Shown: in pieces, positions 1 through 10,450 of the stretch
Position numbering within the stretch: position 1 is the first letter of the stretch
Layout: every line of letters begins with the position of its first letter
Assembly (NCBI GenBank): GCA_032433765.1
Contig: JAVIAB010000159.1
Coordinates: forward strand, 56,090,333 to 56,154,332
Reading direction: 5' to 3'
From: Megaustenia siamemsis
Taxonomy: Eukaryota > Mollusca > Gastropoda > Stylommatophora > Ariophantidae
DNA length: 64,000 nucleotides
Notes under the pieces: generated by a model
What the model saw: the letters and a program-made list of their open reading frames with translations, nothing else
Told to the model about the DNA's origin: nothing
The model's database searches: none
Position numbers and translations under genes: made by a program

Positions 1-1
1 T

Positions 2-757
2 ACACTCGACAGGAAAAGTAGGGAACAGAACCCGGTCGTGGTTAATGCTGAGGTCAACAGTCTCATCTGCTATAACACTGATTGGAAAGATGCCGTCATC
101 TATACAGACGGATCTGTAAGACGAAACCAAAGAAGTGCATGGGCATTAACAGCACGCTCAGCAGGCAGAATAGTCAAAGAAGACAGTGGTGCATACGTCA
201 TGACCACTAGTAGCATGACAATGGAGGCGATGGCAGTGACCAAGGCATTCAAATGATTAGAGTCACAAGACTACACCCACGCAAGTATACTGAGTGATTC
301 GATGTGCATGATTAAAAAAGTGGAGGCGGGCTCTGTACGCATGCAATGGGTAGAGTCGTTGCAGAAATCCAAAATACGTAAGGTCACCTTTGTCTATGTC
401 CCTGGACATGCGGGAGTACGGGGAAATGAAAGAGCGGACAGGTTGGCTAGCTGCGATGTCGTTGAGGACGGGCAACCAATGGATCGGGCGGACATCATCA
501 ATGCCCTCTGAGATGTGGGAAGAGCACGGGACTTCGACAAACACAGATCCACGTCACTTCTTCGGATGATAGAAATGGGAGTTAAGGTGGACACAGCAAG
601 AAATGAGAAACTTAGTGGCCGTGTAAGAAGACCTATCAACCAACATAGAACTGGAGTCGTCAGTCGCTGGACACTGAGGGAATTGCTGAGGAGGGGATCT
701 GAGCACCTATGGACATGTTCGGAGTGTAATGATGATGAACCGCAAATAACTCAATAA
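2..757 (+). pseudogene. Family A LINE fragment, RNase H and C-terminus, decayed
   Basis: The fragment encodes the last ~250 residues of the same non-LTR retrotransposon found intact at 1595-4510 on the other strand. One frame runs throughout. RNase H landmarks are visible: YTDGSV, the Glu after the second strand, SDSM and the NERAD block, then the C-terminal HLWTCSECN motif. Two in-frame stops break it. A TGA at 254-256 replaces the Trp codon of the intact copy, and a TGA at 509-511 replaces an Arg codon (CGA). Both are single-base changes with no indel, so decay is recent. The fragment starts at the window edge, so its 5' extent is unknown. An AATAACTCAATAACT tail motif follows the final CAG codon. 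Confidence 0.88.
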
Positions 758-1083
758 CTGGTAATGTTCGTGTTATAATGAGTTTCTCTGTTGCTAAATC
801 TGTTTCAGTCTTCTTGTAGGTCTTCTATGTTTCTCTTTATTAGTGATTGGTCGTCAACAAGCAGTAGCTCGTTAATCTCTTCTGTCTCATGTAGAATGGA
901 TATTGCTCATATGTAGTCAATGTATGTAATAAACAATAGCGGGCACTCCTGATCTAACTTCGGTGTAATTTGTTTAGCCTGTCGCTGTTCTGATTGTACA
1001 GCTGCTCATGATGTAGAGACTTTTATTTAGATTGGTTGGAATTTGGCTCACACCTTTCGTTGTTAGTATCCCCCTATCCCCAA
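758..1083. other. Non-coding stretch after LINE A fragment
   Basis: Beyond the LINE stop and its short AATAACTC tail I see no coding potential, tandem repeat or recognised element. It may be flanking DNA of the old insertion. Confidence 0.4.
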
Positions 1084-1310
1084 TGGAGGCCTCGGTTGCC
1101 TAGTTGAGAAAACCACTCGACTGTGCTACCGACTTTAGGACAACCGGTGTTAGATTCCCGTTGAAAGCAGTGTGACTTGTACTCGTGCTTGGAGAAAAAA
1201 AAATACCTCCGCGGCCGACTCAGCCGCTGACAGAAATGGGTACCAAGGTAGTACTCTGGGAAGGTAAGGATTACCGCCTCGCATCGTGAGTTTCGATGTT
1301 TGAAGTGACA
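1084..1310 (+). mobile_element. tRNA-derived SINE, degenerate
   Basis: The 5' head resembles a tRNA gene with RNA polymerase III promoter boxes. An A-box-like GTTGCCTAGTTGAG lies near 1095 and a B-box-like GGTGTTAGATTCC at 1145-1157. The head aligns by eye with the clearer SINE head at 23460-23563 on the opposite strand (same GGAG start, same ACTACCG-like spacer). An A-rich linker and a GGGTACC motif follow, as in that SINE. The 3' limit is uncertain; a perfect hairpin sits just downstream. Confidence 0.55.
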
Positions 1311-1342
1311 CTATCCAGAAGTATTCGGAGACTTCTGGATAG
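1311..1342. repeat. Perfect 12-bp inverted repeat (hairpin)
   Basis: CTATCCAGAAGT at 1311-1322 is the exact reverse complement of ACTTCTGGATAG at 1331-1342, with an 8-base loop. It lies at the apparent 3' edge of the SINE at 1084-1310. No U-tract follows, so it is not a terminator. Confidence 0.7.
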
Positions 1343-1429
1343 GGGGCCGAGCACTTATTGGTGAAAACTCGCTTGCTAAGACGCCATTAAAGTCTCGTAC
1401 TTTATATTTACCATAGTCATTCTTTGTTT

Positions 1430-1585
1430 ACATCGATGTCATTAAAGAGTAATGTACGAGATTATTAGTTACCTGACTGTTATTTAAGAATATTGTAAGG
1501 AACATGACTGTTATTAAAGTAATTAGTGGTTACCTGTCTGTCATTAAAGATTATGGTACACTACATAACTATTATTAAAGATTGA
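1430..1585. repeat. Degenerate ~45-bp tandem repeat, block 1
   Basis: Imperfect copies of a unit built around TTACCTG-CTGTTATTAAAG repeat every ~40-50 bp. The same unit returns at 4620-4760, 5390-5650, 10255-10450 and 13820-13990, which suggests one ancestral array opened up by later insertions. 1478-1585 is near-identical to 4644-4758. Confidence 0.6.
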
Positions 1586-4510
1586 GTTATTGAGTTATTG
1601 AGTTATTTGCGGGTCATCATCATTGCACTCCGAACATGTCCATAGGTGCTCAGATCCCCTCCTCAGCAATTCCCTCAGTGTCCAGCGACTGACGACTCCA
1701 GTTCTATGTTGGTTGATAAGTCTTCTTACACGGCCACCAAGTTTCTCATTTCTGGCTGTGCCCATCTTAACTCCCATTTCCATCATCCGAAGAAGCGACG
1801 TTGATCTGTGTTTGTCGAAGTCCTGTGCTCTTCCCACATCTCGGAGTGCATTGATGACGTCCGCCCGATCCATCGGTTGCCCGTCCTCAACGACAGCGCA
1901 GCTAGCCAACCTGTCCGCTCTCTCATTTCCCCGTACTCCCGCATGTCCAGGGACATAGACAAAGGTGACCTTACGTATTTTGGATTTCTGCAACGACTCT
2001 ACCCATTGCATGCGTACAAAGCCCGCCTCCACTTTTTTTATCATGCTCATCGAATCACTCAGTATACATGCGTGGATGTAGTCGTGTGACTCTAACCATT
2101 TGAATGCCTTGGTCACTGCCATCACCTCCATTGTCATGCTACTCGTGGTCATGGCGTATGCACCACTGTCTTCCTTGGCTATTCTGCCTGCCGAACGTGC
2201 TGTAAATGCCCATGCACTTTTTTCGTGTCGTCTTACAGATCCGTCTGTATAGATGACTGCATCTTTCTCATCGGTGTTATCGCAGATGAGACCGTTGACC
2301 TCAGCATTAACCACGACTGGGTTCTGTTCCCTACTTTTCCTGACGAGTGTGACAATACATGAGAAAGTCCCCTTGAATGACGTAGGCACCGGTATCCACT
2401 CCTCACCAACGCTGAGATTGGTAAGCCCACAGACCTGTTTGATGACATCTGCTCGGCCCACCCATGATTTGCCTCTTTTTAGCCTGGTACCTTTCTCTGT
2501 GTTGAGCACGTGGTGCAATGGATGCTCTGTATCTGTACTAATCTTCAGGTATGCTCGTGCTCTCCAGATCTTGATTCTGTCATCCATGGTTGGAAAGTCA
2601 AGAAGATACCTCATTGCCACACAGGGAGTGTCCCTCGTACATCCCAGGATAATGCGCATGGCTTCATTTTGTATTTTTTCCAGCCTATCAATTTGAGTCG
2701 TACTGACAGTAAGAATGGCCAGGGCATACTCGATTGGTGCGAGGACTAACCCCTGGAACAGAAGAGTAAGTAGCCTCTGCTCGAATTTGGCAGCTGCCAT
2801 GACCTTCAAGGCGGCTAATCCTTTGCGGGATTTTGTTATCACATGGTCAACGTGGTCCCGAAAACACAGGCTGCGATCAAACTTAACTCCGAGGTATGTC
2901 ATCAACTTGTCCCTGGTCACCTCATCAGCTCCCATTCGTACTACCGGTGTGGTCGTATTAACGATATGATTGTTAATGGAGAACCATGAAACTGATGCTC
3001 TATTAGGATTAACCAAGGCACCTGAAACCCCACACCAGGAAGAAATGCGATCGAGTTCGTCTTGCATTGTGGAGGCGATTCCCCGTCTGTCTCTTCCCTG
3101 TCGATATACCAGAATATCATCAGCAAAAGTCATAGTTCTTCCCCTCCCATCCAGCTGTTGTTCCGTGATCATTATTGTGTACACGTTAAATAGAACTGGT
3201 GACAATGGTGAGCCTTGTGGCAGCCCAGGACAAATGGATGTTGGCTCGGAAGCCCAACTTCCACATCTGAGTATCACCTTCCTCTGAAACAGTGCCGCCG
3301 CGATCCATCTTATGAGGAAGGGGTTCACCGCCAGTTTGAGAAGCATATGCATGAGATATTCAAATGGTACCCTGTTGTATGCATCCCCCAGATCTATAGC
3401 AGCAGCACATGTCTCCTCTCGTCTGTGGAAGCCTTCGAAGACGTCATAGACAAATACTGCCGCATTGAGCCATGTCTCTTTGTTAAATCTATAACCTCCG
3501 AGTGTGGATGGGAATACGCGTTTCTGTTCAAGGCGACACGTGAGGACACGGGCAACTATTTTCTCCAGCAGCTTGCCCGCAGTGTTCTGCATTGTGATGA
3601 TTCTGTAGGCACTGATCTGAGAATGGTCCTTGTTTGGCTTCGGTAGCGGTAGTAAGTAGCTGTGTAGCCACTCCTCCTTAATCTGGCCACTCCGAATACT
3701 GGCATTAAACTCATTGGCCAGTGTTGTCAAGTCGTCATCAGCTAAATCGCCTATGTCATCATACCGAACACCATCTGGACCAGGAGCAGTGTTGTGTGAC
3801 CTTTTAAGTGTCGCGCGAATGGTATCGGTTGTGATTGTGAGATCTTCTTCCAGCCCTACATCCTCACACAAATTTGACAGCGATCCCCGTATCCTCATTC
3901 TTACAGCCTCATTTCTTTGGTCCGTCTGCTCAATGTAGCGGGCAAGCAGGGCCTTCCCTTTGCTCTCATCAGATTTGTGCCATATCTGATCTGTGCTCTG
4001 AAAGTCTGGTATACCTCTGTGTCGTGATGTGCCATTCATGCACTGATGAAGGCGCCAAAATGTGGCTAGCGATTTTTCTGAGCACACTTTTTTACAGAAG
4101 TCATCCCATTTGGCATCCTTAGCCTGCTTAGCGCATAGTTTAAAGTGCATCATTTTTTGGTCGACCTCTACTTTCAGACGCTTCAAGAGCTCAGGTTGTG
4201 TTCTACCATACCTTCTGGCTTTCTGCCATGTCTTGACCGTTTGTCTCTTGCTCCGCCAAGCTTCCTCGACATCTAAGTTCCACCAGGGTGGCTGCGTCAA
4301 TCTCTCCTGCCTCCTACGAGGGGCGCACTGTTTCCTATGTCTGATTTTGCTAATGACGTCCTGGTCTGTTTTCTCGTAGTTGAATGTGTGGAGCTTTCTT
4401 CTCTGGCGTTTATTTCCGCTTTTCTCAATTAGGAGGACACATGGATAGTGATCACTTTCGTGGAACCCCAGTGCACTCCACCTGCAAACCGGTGCGAAGG
4501 TGGAAGACAC
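1575..4510 (-). mobile_element. Family A LINE insertion (5'-truncated copy)
   Basis: On the minus strand the element ends in a short tail of AATAACTC repeats (GAGTTATT copies at 1582-1607). The 5' break at 4510 lies within the endonuclease. It stands inverted to the copy at 2-757, giving a ~750-bp inverted repeat with an ~830-bp spacer. I could not find a convincing short target-site duplication. A 21-bp direct repeat around AAATAAACAGGAAATTTCAC sits just beyond the 5' end (4518-4565). Confidence 0.8.
1595..4510 (-). CDS. Family A LINE polyprotein: reverse transcriptase and RNase H, 5'-truncated
   Basis: This is a 971-residue open frame with no stops. It begins inside the apurinic-type endonuclease: HESDHYP is the final SDH catalytic motif of that fold, so most of the endonuclease is gone. 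The first codon is GTG after an upstream in-frame stop, not a true start. RT blocks follow in order: PGPDGVRYDDI, LDLGDAY-like, GLPQGSPLSPVLFN and the catalytic FADD. RNase H has YTDGSV, a conserved Glu, SDSM and NERAD. The C-terminus ends in a zinc-knuckle-like HLWTCSECN. RNase H after RT points to the I/Ingi/R1-like group of LINEs. In a live element it would make cDNA by target-primed reverse transcription. The open frame suggests a fairly young, dead-on-arrival insertion. Confidence 0.88.
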   Translation of the reverse strand: MSSTFAPVCRWSALGFHESDHYPCVLLIEKSGNKRQRRKLHTFNYEKTDQDVISKIRHRKQCAPRRRQERLTQPPWWNLDVEEAWRSKRQTVKTWQKARRYGRTQPELLKRLKVEVDQKMMHFKLCAKQAKDAKWDDFCKKVCSEKSLATFWRLHQCMNGTSRHRGIPDFQSTDQIWHKSDESKGKALLARYIEQTDQRNEAVRMRIRGSLSNLCEDVGLEEDLTITTDTIRATLKRSHNTAPGPDGVRYDDIGDLADDDLTTLANEFNASIRSGQIKEEWLHSYLLPLPKPNKDHSQISAYRIITMQNTAGKLLEKIVARVLTCRLEQKRVFPSTLGGYRFNKETWLNAAVFVYDVFEGFHRREETCAAAIDLGDAYNRVPFEYLMHMLLKLAVNPFLIRWIAAALFQRKVILRCGSWASEPTSICPGLPQGSPLSPVLFNVYTIMITEQQLDGRGRTMTFADDILVYRQGRDRRGIASTMQDELDRISSWCGVSGALVNPNRASVSWFSINNHIVNTTTPVVRMGADEVTRDKLMTYLGVKFDRSLCFRDHVDHVITKSRKGLAALKVMAAAKFEQRLLTLLFQGLVLAPIEYALAILTVSTTQIDRLEKIQNEAMRIILGCTRDTPCVAMRYLLDFPTMDDRIKIWRARAYLKISTDTEHPLHHVLNTEKGTRLKRGKSWVGRADVIKQVCGLTNLSVGEEWIPVPTSFKGTFSCIVTLVRKSREQNPVVVNAEVNGLICDNTDEKDAVIYTDGSVRRHEKSAWAFTARSAGRIAKEDSGAYAMTTSSMTMEVMAVTKAFKWLESHDYIHACILSDSMSMIKKVEAGFVRMQWVESLQKSKIRKVTFVYVPGHAGVRGNERADRLASCAVVEDGQPMDRADVINALRDVGRAQDFDKHRSTSLLRMMEMGVKMGTARNEKLGGRVRRLINQHRTGVVSRWTLRELLRRGSEHLWTCSECNDDDPQITQ

Positions 4511-4619
4511 CTTCCACCAAATAAACAGGAAATTTCACTTCAAACAAATAAACAGGAAATTTCACTGGAAAACAGCACTTATCTGTGAATCTTATGAATA
4601 GGCCAGCCAACAGGGCGCC

Positions 4620-4758
4620 ATCCTATTAAAGATATTATTGGTTACCTGGCTGTTATTTAAGGATATTATAGGGAACATGACTGTTATTAAAGAGAGTAGT
4701 GGTTACCTGTATGTCATTAAAGATTATGGTACATTACTTAACTATTATTAAACAGATT
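4620..4758. repeat. Degenerate ~45-bp tandem repeat, block 2
   Basis: This block continues the array at 1430-1585; about 115 bp (4644-4758) match 1478-1585 almost base for base. Its last 12 bp (ATTAAACAGATT, 4747-4758) are duplicated at 5397-5408 on the far side of repeat X. Confidence 0.6.
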
Positions 4759-5396
4759 GATTTGTTACGTTATCACAATGGTTCTTTGTATATCCCTAGA
4801 CTCTAGACCGGCCGTACGCTAATGTTACGGTCAGTTGTTTGATGTGCGACGTGGATAATCTGACTACGAACTTCGTGTCTATATGTTCGGAATTGGAGTC
4901 AACAACGATGGCCTAACATCATCAAGCCCTCTGCATTTTTTTTTAATAAGACGATCATTATTTTCAAGAGGACGTGAACTGCCGGTATATGGTGGGTAGG
5001 CGGCGGGAACAATTGAAGGCTATGCATGAAAAGTGTTCCTTGTTGCTGTTTCCTCATATTCAAAGTCCGGCTTGTTGCAGGAGCTACTGAGTTAAGTGCT
5101 CTGTGCACACCGTGAGCTGTGTGTCTCATCCGTTTTGATCATGTTTCGATATTCCAATTGCTTTCGATGAATGATAATATCGTGTGACAGGGAACAGTTG
5201 GCTGTGTTCACTTTCTGTGCGGTTTCGCCTTATGTCTTTTGGCGTGTGCTGAGACTGCTATGATGGGTACTACAGATACCTTTCTTTGTTTGGGAGATGA
5301 GATTCGGATGATTACGCTGGCACGGGCGGTTGAGTAATTATGGATTTTAATTCGTTTGCAGTGATACCAGGGCCTTCCATAACCAAATAACCAAAT
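4759..5396 (+). mobile_element. Unclassified retroposed repeat X, with target-site duplication
   Basis: A 638-bp insertion flanked by the exact 12-bp direct repeat ATTAAACAGATT (4747-4758 and 5397-5408). The + strand ends in AACCAAATAACCAAAT, a short tandem tail like those of LINEs and SINEs. A longer, inverted relative lies at about 53190-54040 and a fragment at 32590-32690. On the strand opposite the tail, both large copies keep a similar short frame (residues HGVH and NMRK; 4899-5129 minus, 53654-53857 plus). I do not recognise the family. Confidence 0.65.
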
Positions 5397-5668
5397 ATTA
5401 AACAGATTATTAGTTACCTGGTCAGTTATTTAAGAACTTTGTAAAGGACATGACTGTTAAGTTAAAGAGATTATTAGATACATGCTCTCAATAAAGAGTA
5501 GTATATGCTACTTGACTGCTATAAAAGGTGATTAAAGATAAACTTTAATAAATGGGGATTATATGTTGCTTGATCGTTACCAAAGGGTTCAACTTTTTTA
5601 CTTGCTTGTTTTAAAAGATGATTGAAAGTTAATTGGCTGTTACAATAGAAGAGAATAATTTACTCATG
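5397..5668. repeat. Degenerate ~45-bp tandem repeat, block 3
   Basis: More copies of the TTACCTG/CTGTTATTAAAG unit, increasingly diverged toward the right. Confidence 0.5.
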
Positions 5669-5771
5669 TTACAGGTATGTTAAATATAGGGTCACTAACA
5701 CCATATTTCCCTATACGCCGCCACTTGGCGTGACGGGGGGTACTTTACTTTACCTACTTTACAGGTATGTT
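5669..5771 (-). mobile_element. Tail-only SINE insertion with 13-bp target-site duplication
   Basis: A 77-bp insert (5682-5758) lies between exact copies of TTACAGGTATGTT (5669-5681 and 5759-5771). It is the reverse complement of the tail region of the SINE at 23316-23400, so it is a 5'-truncated copy carrying only the tail module. The tail holds the near-palindrome CGCCACTTGGCG and a TTTAC repeat end. Confidence 0.75.
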
Positions 5772-6612
5772 GGTAAAGGTTATACAAAGAAGGATTCAGA
5801 ATAAAATCAATACTGAATTAGGAGAACATCAATTTGGATTTAGGAATAACAAGTGCGACAAAAGAAGCTATGTTCTGCATGAGAACATTAATCAAAAAGT
5901 ACATAGAAATAAACAAACGAATACATGCCTGCTTCATAGACTACAGCAAAGCTTTTGATAGAGTACACCATAAACAACTAATAGAATGCCTAAAAATGTA
6001 CATATAGATGACACAGATACACGACTCATATGTAATTTATACTGTGAGCAAACAGAAAAATAATAAAATATAAGAAAGCGAACTCTAAATCCATTGATTT
6101 AAAAAGAGGAGTAAATAGAGATGCATCATATCACCAGACTTGTTCAATCTATAAACTGAGCAACACTTTAAAAACATCACAGCGATGTCAGAACTAAACA
6201 TTAATGGAATGATAATCAATAACCTAAGATATACTGATTATAATGTATTACTAGTAGAAAATCATGAAGATCTACAAAAATTACTTAATGAAATAAACAT
6301 GACAAGCAAAAAATATAGATTAGATATGAATATCAAAAAGACTAAAACTATAATTATAGACCCAAAAAAAATACTCAAAACCCACAAGTAGGTATCAAAA
6401 TTTAAGGAATAGACCTGGATACAATTCAGAGCTACAACTACATTGAACATACTATAAACAGTGATGGAAAATGTAAAACTAAAGTAAACAAAAGTAAAGA
6501 AATAGCAAAATGTAATTGTAATGTCATGAAACAAATACTAAAATTAATATAAATAACACCAAAGTTATAACTAAGAAAAGCAAACTACTATATCTTCTGA
6601 GCATTCCTTTGT
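5772..6612 (+). pseudogene. Family B RTE-like LINE, RT domain, 5' part of a split copy
   Basis: Decayed reverse transcriptase in shifting frames. Readable blocks are QFGFRNNK, FDRVHHKQLIE, SPDLFNL, a mutated catalytic box YTDYNVLLV (YADDTVLLA in the copy at 63427-63870) and KKYRLDMNIKKTKT. Several stops and frameshifts are present. The copy is interrupted at 6612 by RTE element C and resumes at 9851. Confidence 0.75.
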
Positions 6613-6767
6613 GGTCGCCCGTGGCGTGCCGGGGCCCAAAAGGGGAGTCAAGAATAGCGGCGCTGTACCCTACCAGGCATGTTCGTAAGAGGCGAGAAAG
6701 GAGTGTTAGGCATGGGACTGGCTATCCCATACTGTAAAAAAAATAAGCCGAAAAAAACTTCACAAAC

Positions 6768-8138
6768 ATGGACAAGTCAAAGAAAGATAAAGTTAATCCG
6801 TCAACCAGGAAAGAGAAGGGCTCTCTGTCTAAGAGATGTATGACGCAATCCGGAGAAAGCCGTAAGGAGTCCGGGTTGCCGACTCACCCTTTGTCTACCA
6901 GGAAATACTCCACAATTGGCACCTGGAATGTTCGTACCCTTAACGAACAAGGAAAAGCTGCACAAGTGGCAGCAGAAATGAATAACTACAAGATAGATAT
7001 TCTGGGAATGTGTGAAACAAGATGGCTGGGAGCGGAGAGAATAAAACTGAATACAGGGGAGATAATTTTATCATCAGGACACCAGGAACCAGGAGCACAA
7101 CATAGCGAAGGGGTAGCTATAATGCTATCAAAGAATGCACAGAGGATATTAATAGAATGGGAGGGAGTGGGACCAAGCCTGTTGAGAGCAACATTTAAAA
7201 CAACCAAAAACAAAATAAAATTACACATTATACAATGCTATGCACCAACCAATGATAAGGATGATTTAGTTAAAGATGATTTCTATAAGCAGCTACAATG
7301 TCAGATGGATGCAAGACGAGCCAAGGATATTATAATATTGAAGGGAGACCTAAATGCTAACGTTGGATCAGACAACAGAGGCTTCGAAGTGATTATGGGA
7401 AAACATGGACTTAGAGATATAAACGAGAATGGAGAGATATTTGTGAATTTCTGTGCCCTTAATCAAGTGAGCCTAGGAGGAACGATATTCCAACACAAAA
7501 GAATACACAAAGCTACATGGGTGTCACCAGATCATAGAACAGAAAGTCAAATTGATCACATATGTATTAATAATAAGTTTAAGTCATCCTTACAGGATGT
7601 AAAAGTATATAGAGGGGCAGATATAGCTTCTGATCATCATCTTCTGATAGCTAAACTTAAAATTAAACTAAAAAGGTATACTACAACGAATAAGGGTAGA
7701 AAGTATTTCAATGTAGGGTTCCTTAAAGAACAAGGAATTAAAGATAAATTCGCAGTCACAATATCAAACAAATACCAAGTCCTCCAACAACTAGAAAATA
7801 CAATAAATATAGAATATCATTGGGAACAGGTAAAAGATATATGGAAAGAGATATGCGAAGAAACACTAGGGAAAAGAGAACGCCAGGATAAGGCATGGAT
7901 GACAGCAGAGACCCTGGACACACTTAAAGAAAGAAAGATCAAGAAAGCAGACATAAATAAAAGCAAAACGAGAACTAACAAAGCCAAGACACAGGAAGCT
8001 TACACAGAGGTGAACAAAGAAGTGAGAAGATGCATTAAAAGGGATAAGAGGAAATATATAGATGAACTAGCTAAAGAGGCAGAAGAAGCAGCAAATAAAG
8101 GGAATATGAAAGAACTGACAGCAGCACAAAGAAATTAA
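6768..8138 (+). pseudogene. RTE element C: apurinic-type endonuclease and linker
   Basis: 456 open residues from a good ATG. The fold's signatures are in order: TWNVRTL (~50), ILGMCETRW (~80), GDLNANVG (~195), QIDHICI (~260) and SDHHLL (~290). It would nick target DNA to prime reverse transcription. A lysine-rich linker follows, and a stop at 8136-8138 cuts the frame before the RT. The related N-terminal motif TWNVRTL is widespread in RTE elements, including genes misannotated as craniofacial development protein 2-like. Confidence 0.85.
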
Positions 8139-8207
8139 TTGGAAAATACAAACAGATCAATGCCTTTATTAAAGATAAGAAAGGAAATCTGCTTAGTAAT
8201 ATAAGGG

Positions 8208-9820
8208 GTGAGATGGAAAGAGCACTTTGAAGAACTTTTGAATAGACCCGGCTCAAATAATCCTCCAGATATACTACCAGCAGTTGAAGAGTTACATGTT
8301 AACTGTGGAAAACGAAGCAAAGAAGAAATAATGAAAGCCATCAATCTATTAAAAATGGTAAAGCCACAGGACCAGATGAAATTCCTTCGGAAGCCATGAA
8401 AGTAGATATTAACACCTCTACCAAGATGCTACATAATCTATTAGATAAAATTTGGGAGAGGGAAGAAATACCTAAAGACTGGAAAGAAGGTTATATGATC
8501 AAACTACCAAAGAAAGGAAGTTTACAGGAGTGCACAAATTATAGGGGAATTATGGTACTACCAGTGCCAGGAAAAATATTAAGCAGAATCATTCTGGAGA
8601 GACTAAATGAGGCCATAGAGAAACATTTGAGAGATGAACAAGCAGGTTTTAGGAAGAACTGATCATGTGCTGATCAAATAACTACTCGTATAACGTATAA
8701 TAGTTGAACAAAGTTTAGAACTAAAATCCCCACTTTATATTGGATTCATAGATTACGAAAAGGCATTTCATAGTTTAGACAGAAGAATGCTTTGGAAGTT
8801 GCTGAGTCATTACGGAATCCCTATAAAGTTTATTAACCTGATAAAAACAATGTATGAAGGAACGAAATGTAGTGTGGTGCATGAAGGACAGATTACAGAA
8901 ACATTTGAAATAAGAACGGGAGTAAGGCAGGGATGCCTTCTGTCTCCATTTCTCTTTCTACTGGCCATAGATTGGATTATGAACATAACTCAAAACAACA
9001 GAAATGGAATCCAGTGGTCACTGTCCAAACAACTTGATGATTTAGATTTTGCTGATGACATAGCTCTCCTATCACACAGCCATCAACAGATGCAGGATAA
9101 AATGAGTATGCTTGATGAGAGATCACAACAGCTAGGACTGAAGATTAATAGAGATAAGACTAACATTATGAGATTTAATACAGTTGGCAATAATCAAATA
9201 AAACTAGGAGAATTACCTCTATTAGATGTACAATCTTACATATATCTGGCAGTAATATAGATAAAGAGGGAGGAACAGAAAATGGTACCAAAATAAGGAT
9301 ATCAAAAGCAAGAGGAGCTTTCATTGCACTGGGAAATATATGGAAATCCAAAGAAATTAGGTTAAATACAAAAATAAAAATTTTAAACTCAAATGTTAAG
9401 ACGTTCCTATTATATGGCTGTGAAACATGGAGAACAACAAAATTGACAATCACGAAGATACAGACTTTCATTTATGGATGTTTACGCAGGATAAAAGGAT
9501 GGAAATGGCAGGACAAAATCACTAACATAGAATTATGGAAATGTACCAGTCAAACACCAGTGGATAAAGAGGTACAGCGAAGACGATGGCGCTGGATAGG
9601 ACACACACTACGGAAGCCAACTGAGAGTATTACACAACAGACCCTTTTTTGGAATCCCCAGCGGAAAAGACAAAGAGGAAGACCAAGGAATTCTTGGAGA
9701 AGACAGATAGAAACAGAGATGAAGATGATGGGGAAGACATGGAATATTCTTTCAAGAATTGCAAAAAACAGAACGACTTGGAAAGTGTTTGTTGAAGACC
9801 TATGCTCCATTGGGAGCTAA
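8208..9820 (+). pseudogene. RTE element C: reverse transcriptase and C-terminal domain, frameshifted
   Basis: The RT is readable across four frame segments. Losses of one base occur near 8352 (an A-run before the GPDE box) and near 9248 (after YLAV). A TGA after GFRKN near 8660 and a further frameshift near 8700 also break it. Recognisable blocks are WKEGYMIKLPKKG, FIDYEKAFHS (usually AFDS), GVRQGCLLSPFLF, the catalytic FADDIALL, and the RTE C-terminus RRRWRWIGHTLRK with RQRGRPRNSWRR. It ends LCSIGS and a TAA. Confidence 0.85.
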
Positions 9821-9850
9821 AACGGTAGAAGATGAAGAAGATTTCTTTGT

Positions 9851-10253
9851 TGTGCAGAACCGTGGGCATTAGACCAAAAAAAAAACAGAACAGAAAATTG
9901 AAGTCTTTGAAATGTGGATATATAGAAGAATATATAGAATTGGAAGGAGGGAAAAGAAAATAAACGATGATGTCTTAAAAGTGCTAAAAATGAAAAGCAA
10001 AATACTAAACACAATTCAAACAAAACATATTAAATGTTTCAGCATGTTAAAATACGCAGTAGCACACTAAAAGTAATCATAGAAGGTACAATGCAAGGTA
10101 AAAGAGGCAGTGGCAGACCAAGACTAAAGTGGACGAGTAACATCAAAAGATTGACAAATCAGCCTCTGACAACTTGCACCATAAAAGCAAGAGACAGAGC
10201 GGAATGTCGTTCCGTGGTAGCCAACCTTCGATACGGAAATATCACCCAATGAC
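9851..10253 (+). pseudogene. Family B RTE-like LINE, 3' part of the split copy
   Basis: The frame resumes exactly where family B was interrupted. CAEPWALD and KIEVFEMWIYRRI correspond to GAETWTLD and KIEAFEMWIYRRI of the copy at 24605-24982. The C-terminus GKRGSGRPRLKW...ARDRAECRSVVANLRYG is typical of these elements. Stops are present. Confidence 0.75.
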
Positions 10254-10254
10254 G

Positions 10255-10450
10255 AGGCTACTTGACTGGTATAATAGGAGATTGCAGGTTACCTGCCTGT
10301 AATTGATAATGTAGGTTTAAAGACTGTTATAAACAGGCGTTGTAGCTTACCTGCTTGTTTCAAATGACGAATATAAGCTACGTGGCTGTTATAAAGGGTC
10401 ACGTGCAGGTAACGTGACTGTTAAGACAGGGGATTGTAAATTCCTTGGCT
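10255..10450. repeat. Degenerate ~45-bp tandem repeat, block 4
   Basis: Copies of GCTACnTGnCTGTTATAAA-type units, the same family as at 1430-1585 but more diverged. Confidence 0.45.

Larger units (their letters stand above)
6613..9840 (+). mobile_element. RTE-clade LINE (family C), near full length, nested in family B
   Basis: About 3.2 kb, the usual RTE size. It is flanked by ATTCCTTTGT (6603-6612) and ATTTCTTTGT (9841-9850), a 10-bp duplication with one mismatch. A ~150-bp leader starts near CCGGGGCCC and GGCATGTTCGTAAGAGGCG; a related leader fragment lies at 53300-53420. The 3' end is GATGAAGAAG. Endonuclease and RT are present in order but broken by frameshifts. Confidence 0.85.

Noticed and set aside
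4501..4510. Start codon of the LINE A frame
   Set aside because: The first codon is GTG and the sequence begins mid-endonuclease, so it is a truncation point.
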